Positions 27,958 through 33,246 of a stretch of 33,246 bases of DNA are shown here, in pieces (position 1 is the first letter of the stretch; each line of letters starts with the position of its first letter). The notes beneath the pieces were generated by a model, which searched no databases, was not told the origin of the DNA, and worked only from the letters and a program-made list of their open reading frames with translations. This DNA comes from Fischerella sp. PCC 9431. GTDB taxonomy: Bacteria > Cyanobacteriota > Cyanobacteriia > Cyanobacteriales > Nostocaceae. Both the position numbers and the translations under genes were made by a program. The DNA is taken from NCBI RefSeq assembly GCF_000447295.1, contig NZ_KE650771.1, forward strand, positions 719,808-753,053, in the 5' to 3' direction.

Positions 27958-28210
27958 AGGCTAATAGCAAAACTCGGTTAAAACTGAGATCTTGCACCAA
28001 CCCCGTATCCCGCCTCATAATCAATTCTGAGGCTAATAGTATAAGTCCGTTAAAACGGACTCAAACGCTGTGCTATTCAGATTTATCTGACTTTAGCTAT
28101 TAGCCAATAAATTTATTTATTGGCGGGATGGAAAGCTGATGCAAGATATGAGTTAAAACCGACTGTTGATTGGTAAATTCGTCCGTTTTAGGGAACTTAA
28201 ACTATTAGCC
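27958..28210. repeat. Nested palindromic element (two levels of inverted repeats)
   Basis: The outer arms at about 27969-28014 and 28122-28167 are imperfect reverse complements over some 46 bases, ending in CGCC / GGCG. Between them, GGCTAATAGTATAAGT (28031-28046) pairs with ACTTTAGCTATTAGCC (28090-28105). Inside that lie two hairpins: AGTCCGTT-AA-AACGGACT at 28045-28062 and CAGATTTATCTG at 28078-28089. GGCTAATAG motifs also mark the outside ends. There is no open frame of interest. Confidence 0.75.
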
Positions 28211-28391
28211 GGTTAACTATAGTTCAGGGCGGTTTATATCTAGAATGAAATAGCCCTGGAAAGAATATTTAATATAATTTATCAAGTTCCTCGACTTATA
28301 TCTTTTGGAAAGCTATTTTTGGATACCTTGCGAGTGTCTACAAAAAGTCAGAGATATAATAATTGTTCGCAAATGATATTAAAAATAAATT

Positions 28392-29360
28392 ATGAAAAAA
28401 ATTACTTATAGTTCTGCTTACACGATTGTGCCTACCTATGAGTGCTTTAATCGCTGTACCTATTGCAATTTCCGTACAGATCCGGGTCAAAGTCCTTGGT
28501 TAACAATCATCGCAGCAGAAAAGATTTTCAAACAACTTCAAAACCAAAAAGTATGTGAAATTCTCATTCTCAGTGGTGAAGTTCATCCCCAATCATCACG
28601 ACGTTTAGAATGGTTTCAACGCATTTATGATTTGTGTGAATTAGCCTTAACAATGGGTTTTTTACCACATATGAATGCTGGCCCTTTAAGTTTTGCAGAA
28701 ATGCAAAAACTCAAGCAGGTAAATGTTTCGATGGGATTAATGCTAGAACAGTTAACACCAGATTTATTAAAAACTGTACATAAACATGCGCCGAGTAAAT
28801 TACCAGGTTTAAGACTACAACAACTAGAATGGGCTGGAGAATTAAAAATACCATTTACAACGGGTTTATTGTTAGGAATTGGAGAAACCGAAAATGATTG
28901 GTGGGAAACTTTGGAAGTAATAGCCAATTTGCATCAGCGTTATCATCATATTCAAGAAGTGATTCTGCAACCCCATAGTCCTGGTAATCAGCAAAGTTTT
29001 GATGCGCCACCATTTGATCCAAATCAGCTACCGGAAGTTATTTGCAAAGCACGTCAAATTTTACCCTCAGATATTACGATTCAAATTCCACCAAATTTAG
29101 TTAAAGATCAGCAGTGGTTACTCGCATGTATAGCAGCTGGTGCGAGAGATTTAGGTGGAATTAGCCCCAAAGATGAAGTGAATCCTGATTATCCGCATAT
29201 TCAAGAGCAGGAATTAAAAGAAATTTTACAGCCTGCGGGATGGGAATTAGTGCCAAGGTTGCCAATTTATCCACAATTTGATCATTGGTTGTCGGAGGAA
29301 TTGCAAGCACAGGTGAAGCAGTGGCGAAAACCTCACCAACCTACGATTCAGCAAAGTTAG
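28392..29360 (+). CDS. cofG: 7,8-didemethyl-8-hydroxy-5-deazariboflavin synthase subunit CofG
   Basis: A 322-residue radical-SAM enzyme. The cluster-binding CxxxCxxC is C18-FNR-C22-TY-C25 (PTYECFNRCTYCNFRTDPGQ). Other family lines are LILSGEVHPQSSRR, MGLMLEQLT, KIPFTTGLLLGIGETENDWW, and GARDLGGISPKDEVNPDYPH. With CofH it makes the deazaflavin F0, which in cyanobacteria serves as the antenna cofactor of DNA photolyases. CofH is not in the window. It stands alone between palindromic and MITE-like repeats. A poly-A-rich leader precedes the ATG. Confidence 0.93.
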   Translation: MKKITYSSAYTIVPTYECFNRCTYCNFRTDPGQSPWLTIIAAEKIFKQLQNQKVCEILILSGEVHPQSSRRLEWFQRIYDLCELALTMGFLPHMNAGPLSFAEMQKLKQVNVSMGLMLEQLTPDLLKTVHKHAPSKLPGLRLQQLEWAGELKIPFTTGLLLGIGETENDWWETLEVIANLHQRYHHIQEVILQPHSPGNQQSFDAPPFDPNQLPEVICKARQILPSDITIQIPPNLVKDQQWLLACIAAGARDLGGISPKDEVNPDYPHIQEQELKEILQPAGWELVPRLPIYPQFDHWLSEELQAQVKQWRKPHQPTIQQS

Positions 29361-29408
29361 CAGAAGTAGCAAAAGTAGTGGCGTTATGGCTTTAGCCTAA
29401 CGCGCCAT

Positions 29409-29546
29409 GTTATACCGTTTCAAAAAATGTTTGCGACACATTCAGAATATGAGACGCGATAAATCAGACGCGATAAATCAGACGCGATAAATCGCGTCTC
29501 TACAAGAAAATTCATTTGTCGCATTCTTGTTTCAAATTGGTATTAT
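29409..29546. repeat. MITE-like element with TAATACCAATT termini (copy 3, internally amplified)
   Basis: Nearly the same as the element at 3904-4011: the ends TTATACCGTTTCAAAAAATG and TTTCAAATTGGTATTA are inverted, and the flanks of the central palindrome (TTTGCGACACATTCAGAATA) are identical. The difference is a 14-base unit, AGACGCGATAAATC, present three times here and once in the other copy. Confidence 0.8.
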
Positions 29547-29554
29547 CTCCGTCG

Positions 29555-29785
29555 TCGAGTCTTTTACACTCATTAATGAGTCTTTTATCCTCATTAATGA
29601 GTCTTTTATCCTCATTCACGAGTCTTTTATCCTCATTCACGAGTCTTTTATACTCATTAATGAGTCTTTTATCCTCATTCACGAGTCTTTTATACTCATT
29701 AATGAGTCTTTTTTCCTCATTAACGAGTCTTTTTTCCTCATTAATGAGTCTTTGATCCTCATTAATGAGTCTTTTATCCTCATTT
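29555..29785. repeat. 21-bp tandem repeat array, third locus
   Basis: About eleven 21-base units with consensus GAGTCTTTTATCCTCATTAA plus T, alternating with CATTCACGA variants. The unit is different from the two arrays near the left edge. On the - strand it reads as heptads (KRLINED) from a GTG at 29790, but there is no ribosome site or conserved domain. Confidence 0.8.
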
Positions 29786-29847
29786 GACACGAATTATAAT
29801 TCTTGCTGGGTTAGCTTTACTCAGTAATTGTCAAGTTTTAATTAAAG

Positions 29848-29904
29848 GTTTGTAGTAAGGACTTTAGTGCTTAAAAAATAAGGACTAAAGTCCTTACTAC
29901 GAAC
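29848..29904. repeat. Dispersed palindrome GTAGTAAGG... (copy C)
   Basis: GTTTGTAGTAAGGACTTTAG pairs with CTAAAGTCCTTACTACGAAC around an A-rich loop. It lies 48 bases before the AAA ATPase start and could act as a terminator or an element of its leader. Confidence 0.8.
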
Positions 29905-29951
29905 TTTCTATAATCTGGTTAGTATAAAAAATACAGCTATATTTATTACCT

Positions 29952-31277
29952 ATGCTTGATAGCGAGAAGTTATTAACAGACTTATACAACGCTTTTAACC
30001 CTTTTGAACCTTTACCCGCAGGTGATCCGAAGTACGTGGATTGTCAGGATGTCAGGGGAGATGCGGATATTTTAAATGAGTTGGGAAATCGGATGCAACG
30101 AGCAAGTACCAATACTTATCAGTTGTATTCTGGACACAAGGGGGCGGGTAAATCTACGGGGTTAATGCGGTTAAAGCAATATTTGGAGAACCGCCAATTT
30201 TATGTTGTGTATTTCGCGGCTGACGAAGAAGACATTGATTCTGAAGATGCTCAATATACAGATATTCTTCTGGCTTGTACCCGTCGCCTGTTGAAAGATT
30301 TATACACAATCGCCAAGCCTGCTCCGGTGTTGAACTGGCTCAAAGAACGCTGGCAAGAATTGAAAGATTTGGTGCAAACTCCCATAGAATTTGAAAAGAT
30401 GGGATTAGAAGCACAAATCTCTCAATTTGCCAAGCTGACAGCAAATTTAAGAGCTGTTCCCGAATTACGTCAAGAGATTCGCAAAAAAGTTAATCCCCAC
30501 ACCGTCACTTTAATTAAGGTGTTGAATGAGTTTTTGCAGGATGCGAAAAAGAATTTACCTAACGGTAAAACTCAATTGGCGCTCATCGTTGATAATTTAG
30601 ACCGGATGGTGTTAGTAAAAGACGGAGACAACACCAACCATGAGGAAGTTTTTTTGGATCGCAGCGAACAACTCAAGGGTTTAGATTGCCATTTAATTTA
30701 TACTGCACCCATTTCTCTGTTGTATTCTAAACGGGCGACAGATATCAGAGATATCTACGGTGAATACTTGATTTTACCGATGATTATGGTCAAGACTATC
30801 AAAGGAGATATTTATGAGCCAGGACTGAAGAAAGTTAAAGAAGTGATTTGCAAGCGAATCCGACAAATAACACCAGAATTATCAATCGAAAACGAAATTT
30901 TTGATAGTCAACAAACCTTAGATAGACTCTGTTTGATGAGTGGAGGACATGTCAGGAATTTGTTATTGTTAACTCAATATGCGATCGGACGTGCAGACGA
31001 GTTACCAATTACGGAAAAAGAAGTACGTCGCGCTGTGACTCAAGCCAGAGATACCTATCGCAGCGCCGTAGAAGATCATCAGTGGTGTCTGTTAGCAGAA
31101 ATCTCTCGTTCTAAGCGGATTATTAATGATGATCAGTATCGTCGCTTGATGTACAATCGCTGTCTTTTAGAATATCGCTATTTAGATGATCAGGGAGAGA
31201 TGCAGCGTTGGTATGATATTCACCCGCTTATTCAAGGAATTGCAGAATTTAAAGAAGCTGTAGCAAAACTTTCATGA
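29952..31277 (+). CDS. AAA/P-loop ATPase paired with a TPR protein
   Basis: A 441-residue protein. The Walker A is GHKGAGKST (61-69), and the Walker B-like strand TQLALIVDNLDRM is near 207-219, in the style of STAND/ORC-type P-loop proteins that switch on nucleotide binding. Between them is a helical, charged insert (about 115-200). The C-terminal 130 residues (LCLMSGGHVRNLLLLTQYAI onward, with DDQYRRLMYNRCLLEYRYLD) look like a sensor-2/lid and winged-helix-like part. There is no membrane segment or nuclease motif. Its stop overlaps the next gene's ATG (ATGA), so the pair is co-translated. Similar pairs occur in cyanobacteria as far as I recall; function is not known. Confidence 0.8.
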   Translation: MLDSEKLLTDLYNAFNPFEPLPAGDPKYVDCQDVRGDADILNELGNRMQRASTNTYQLYSGHKGAGKSTGLMRLKQYLENRQFYVVYFAADEEDIDSEDAQYTDILLACTRRLLKDLYTIAKPAPVLNWLKERWQELKDLVQTPIEFEKMGLEAQISQFAKLTANLRAVPELRQEIRKKVNPHTVTLIKVLNEFLQDAKKNLPNGKTQLALIVDNLDRMVLVKDGDNTNHEEVFLDRSEQLKGLDCHLIYTAPISLLYSKRATDIRDIYGEYLILPMIMVKTIKGDIYEPGLKKVKEVICKRIRQITPELSIENEIFDSQQTLDRLCLMSGGHVRNLLLLTQYAIGRADELPITEKEVRRAVTQARDTYRSAVEDHQWCLLAEISRSKRIINDDQYRRLMYNRCLLEYRYLDDQGEMQRWYDIHPLIQGIAEFKEAVAKLS

Positions 31278-33246
31278 ATCCAGATTTAAGTGATTGGGAT
31301 GAAGATTTACCCCCAGAACCAAAAGCAGTTTATCAAGACTTGGTTCGAGCATTAAAGCGAAAATCAGGATTTGGTTTGTATTTTGTGCAATGTACGCCTG
31401 TGGAAGCAGATCGTTTAATTGCCAAACTTCCCCAGGATATTCCCCAAAAGCATATAGAAGTTTTGCGCTTAGTTGAGGCAATTGATAATTTATATCAGCG
31501 AGTGGCTGAGTTTGTTAAAGATAAGCAAGTTGATATTTTATTAATTAAAGGTCTGGAATATTCTTTATATAAATATGAGAAAAGAACTTTTGGCGAAATC
31601 ACCGAAAATAAATTTAGCGATTTAACCAGCGTACCGCATATTTTAAATCACTTAAATCAACAGCGAGAACGGTTTCGAGATGATTTTCCATTTTGCTTTG
31701 TGTTTCTTTTGCGGTCATTTTCGATCAACTATTTAATTCATCGCGCCCCAGATTTTTTTGACTGGCGTTCTGGAGTATTTGAAGTACCAACTACACCAGA
31801 ATTAGTTGAACAAGAATCAACTCGTCTGATATTGTCAGGAGACTATGGGGAGTATTTGAAACTCACTCAAGAACAAAAGATTGAAAAAGTACTGGAATTT
31901 CAAGACTTATTGGCAGAAAAACACCAAACAGAAGATGGTAGGGCAAGTTTACTATTTGAACTGGGAAACTTGTTAGTTTCTGCTAAAGAATACGAAGCCG
32001 CGATCGCATCTTTTGACAAAGCTGTAGAAATTAAACCTGATTACCACGAAGCTTGGTTCATGCGGGGGATGGCACTGTTTCAGTTGGCACGCTACGAAGA
32101 TGCGAGCGTATCCTACGATAAAGCCCTGGAAATTAAACCTGATTACCACTATGTTTGGTACATCCGGGGGGTTGCGCTCGGTTATTTGGGATGCTACGAA
32201 GAGGCGATCGCATCCTACGACAAAGCCCTTGATATTAAACCTGACTACCACGATGCTTGGTACAACCGGGGGAATGCGCTGCGTAATTTGGGACGCTACG
32301 ATGAGGTGATCGCATCCTACGACAAAGCCCTTGATATTAAACCTGACTACCACGATGCTTGGTTCATGCGGGGAATTGCACTGTTTCAGTTGGCACGCTA
32401 CGAAGATGCGATCATATCCTACGACAAAGCTGTAGAAATTAAACCTGATTACCACGAAGCTTGGTACATCCGGGGCATTGCGCTGGCTCAGTTAGGACGC
32501 TATGAAGAAGTGATCGCATCTCACGACAAAGCCATTGAAATTAAACCTGACTACCACGATGCTTGGTACAACCGGGGTAATGCATTGGGTAATTTGGGAC
32601 GCTACGATGAGGCGATCGCATCCTACGACAAAGCCATTGAGATTAAACCTGACTACCACGATGCTTGGTACAACCGGGGGATTGCGCTGGATAATTTGAA
32701 ACGCTACGAAGAAGTGATCGCATCCTACGACAAAGCCATTGAAATTAAACCTGACTACCACGATGCTTGGTTCATGCGGGGAATTGCACTGTTTCAGTTG
32801 GGACGCTACGATGAGGTGATCGCATCCTACGACAAAGCCCTTGAAATTAAACCTGACTACCACGAGGCTTGGTTCATGCGGGGAATTGCACTGTTTCAGT
32901 TGGGACGCTACGATGAGGTGATCGCATCCTACGACAAAACCCTTGAAATTAAACCTGACTACCACGAGGCTTGGTACATTCGGGGGAATGCGCTGTTTCA
33001 GTTGGGACGCTACGAAGAAGCGATCGCATCCTACGACAAAGCCCTGGAAATTAAACCTGATAAAGACGAAGCTTGGTACAACCGGGGGAATGCGCTGAAT
33101 GATTTGGGACGCTACGAAGAAGCGATCGCATCCTACGACAAAGCCCTGGAAATTAAACCTGATAAAGACGAAGCTTGGTACAACCGGGGGAATGCGCTGA
33201 ATGATTTGGGACGCAACGAAGAAGCAGTTGCATCCTACGACAAAGC
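31274..33246 (+). CDS. TPR-repeat protein with an N-terminal STAND-like domain (partial, runs off right edge)
   Basis: The frame opens at ATG 31274, overlapping the ATPase stop, and is open to the end: 657 residues are visible and the C-terminus is missing. Residues about 30-190 (SGFGLYFVQCTPVEADRLIA, then DILLIKGLEYSLYKYE, FCFVFLLRSFSINYLIHRAP, DFFDWRSGVFEVP) look like an NTPase-type fold without a Walker A loop. From residue 241 there are twelve full 34-residue TPR units and part of a thirteenth, of the form EEAIASYDKALEIKPDYHEA followed by WYNRGNALGNLGRY. The units are nearly identical in DNA (102-base period). TPRs bind peptides or proteins, so this is likely the recognition subunit of the ATPase; that is inference. 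Confidence 0.85.
   Translation, partial: MNPDLSDWDEDLPPEPKAVYQDLVRALKRKSGFGLYFVQCTPVEADRLIAKLPQDIPQKHIEVLRLVEAIDNLYQRVAEFVKDKQVDILLIKGLEYSLYKYEKRTFGEITENKFSDLTSVPHILNHLNQQRERFRDDFPFCFVFLLRSFSINYLIHRAPDFFDWRSGVFEVPTTPELVEQESTRLILSGDYGEYLKLTQEQKIEKVLEFQDLLAEKHQTEDGRASLLFELGNLLVSAKEYEAAIASFDKAVEIKPDYHEAWFMRGMALFQLARYEDASVSYDKALEIKPDYHYVWYIRGVALGYLGCYEEAIASYDKALDIKPDYHDAWYNRGNALRNLGRYDEVIASYDKALDIKPDYHDAWFMRGIALFQLARYEDAIISYDKAVEIKPDYHEAWYIRGIALAQLGRYEEVIASHDKAIEIKPDYHDAWYNRGNALGNLGRYDEAIASYDKAIEIKPDYHDAWYNRGIALDNLKRYEEVIASYDKAIEIKPDYHDAWFMRGIALFQLGRYDEVIASYDKALEIKPDYHEAWFMRGIALFQLGRYDEVIASYDKTLEIKPDYHEAWYIRGNALFQLGRYEEAIASYDKALEIKPDKDEAWYNRGNALNDLGRYEEAIASYDKALEIKPDKDEAWYNRGNALNDLGRNEEAVASYDK
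31994..33246 (+). repeat. 102-bp tandem repeat array encoding TPR units
   Basis: Twelve complete units and a partial thirteenth, each with the frame-fixed stretch around GCGATCGCATCCTACGACAA. Units 11 and 12 (about 33014-33217) are almost identical, a sign of recent duplication. The array continues beyond the window. Open frames on the - strand here are shadows of the repeat. Confidence 0.95.

Noticed and set aside
31973-32965. Two long - strand frames opposite the TPR array
   Set aside because: They are repeat shadows: the 102-base period leaves the complementary strand open. The + strand frame has the TPR consensus and a coupled start.
31994-33246. Diversity-generating retroelement target
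   Set aside because: The variation among units is not concentrated at AAC/adenine positions and no reverse transcriptase or template repeat is seen.

Overview
The window is chromosomal DNA from a cyanobacterium, most likely a filamentous heterocyst-forming type (Nostoc/Anabaena/Calothrix-like). The direct evidence is an adjacent psaA-psaB pair encoding the photosystem I core, an IctB-family membrane protein, many HIP1 octamers (GCGATCGC), a KGK-domain protein, tandem 7-mer repeats and several families of palindromic and MITE-like repeats. No rRNA, tRNA, CRISPR array, transposase or phage gene was seen.

Layout. 1-2780 is repeat-rich: the 3' part of a pentapeptide-repeat membrane protein runs off the left edge, and a DUF1778/GNAT toxin-antitoxin pair lies between two related 21-bp tandem-repeat elements. 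2781-11454 holds, all on the + strand, a GT4 glycosyltransferase, a large fusion protein (cyclic-nucleotide-binding-like domain, degenerate AAA+ domain, membrane Fe-S domain), an LtrA-like membrane protein, a GAF/histidine-kinase-like protein lacking the phosphoacceptor His, and IctB. 11592-14610 holds a small WGxxGxxG exported protein, SmpB, a rhomboid protease and a NarL-type response regulator. 14781-17903 (- strand) holds an SGNH hydrolase, an M.PvuII-like DNA methyltransferase with no visible nuclease partner, cyanase, a broken DUF5615 toxin remnant and its DUF433 partner. 18049-22707 (- strand) is psaB and psaA. 23283-29360 holds a proline-rich lipoprotein, glutaminase, a thioredoxin-NHL protein, a KGK protein and CofG. 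After another cluster of three repeat types (29409-29904), an AAA ATPase overlaps by ATGA a TPR protein with very uniform repeats that runs off the right edge.

The genes form no single pathway. Photosynthesis and carbon/nitrogen metabolism (psaAB, ictB, cynS, glsA, cofG) sit beside signalling and conflict-type genes. The least explained pieces are the fusion protein with an apparently inactive AAA+ domain, the pseudokinase, the AAA-TPR pair and a nested palindrome at 27958-28210. Protein families were recognised by reading motifs from memory. No database search was possible.
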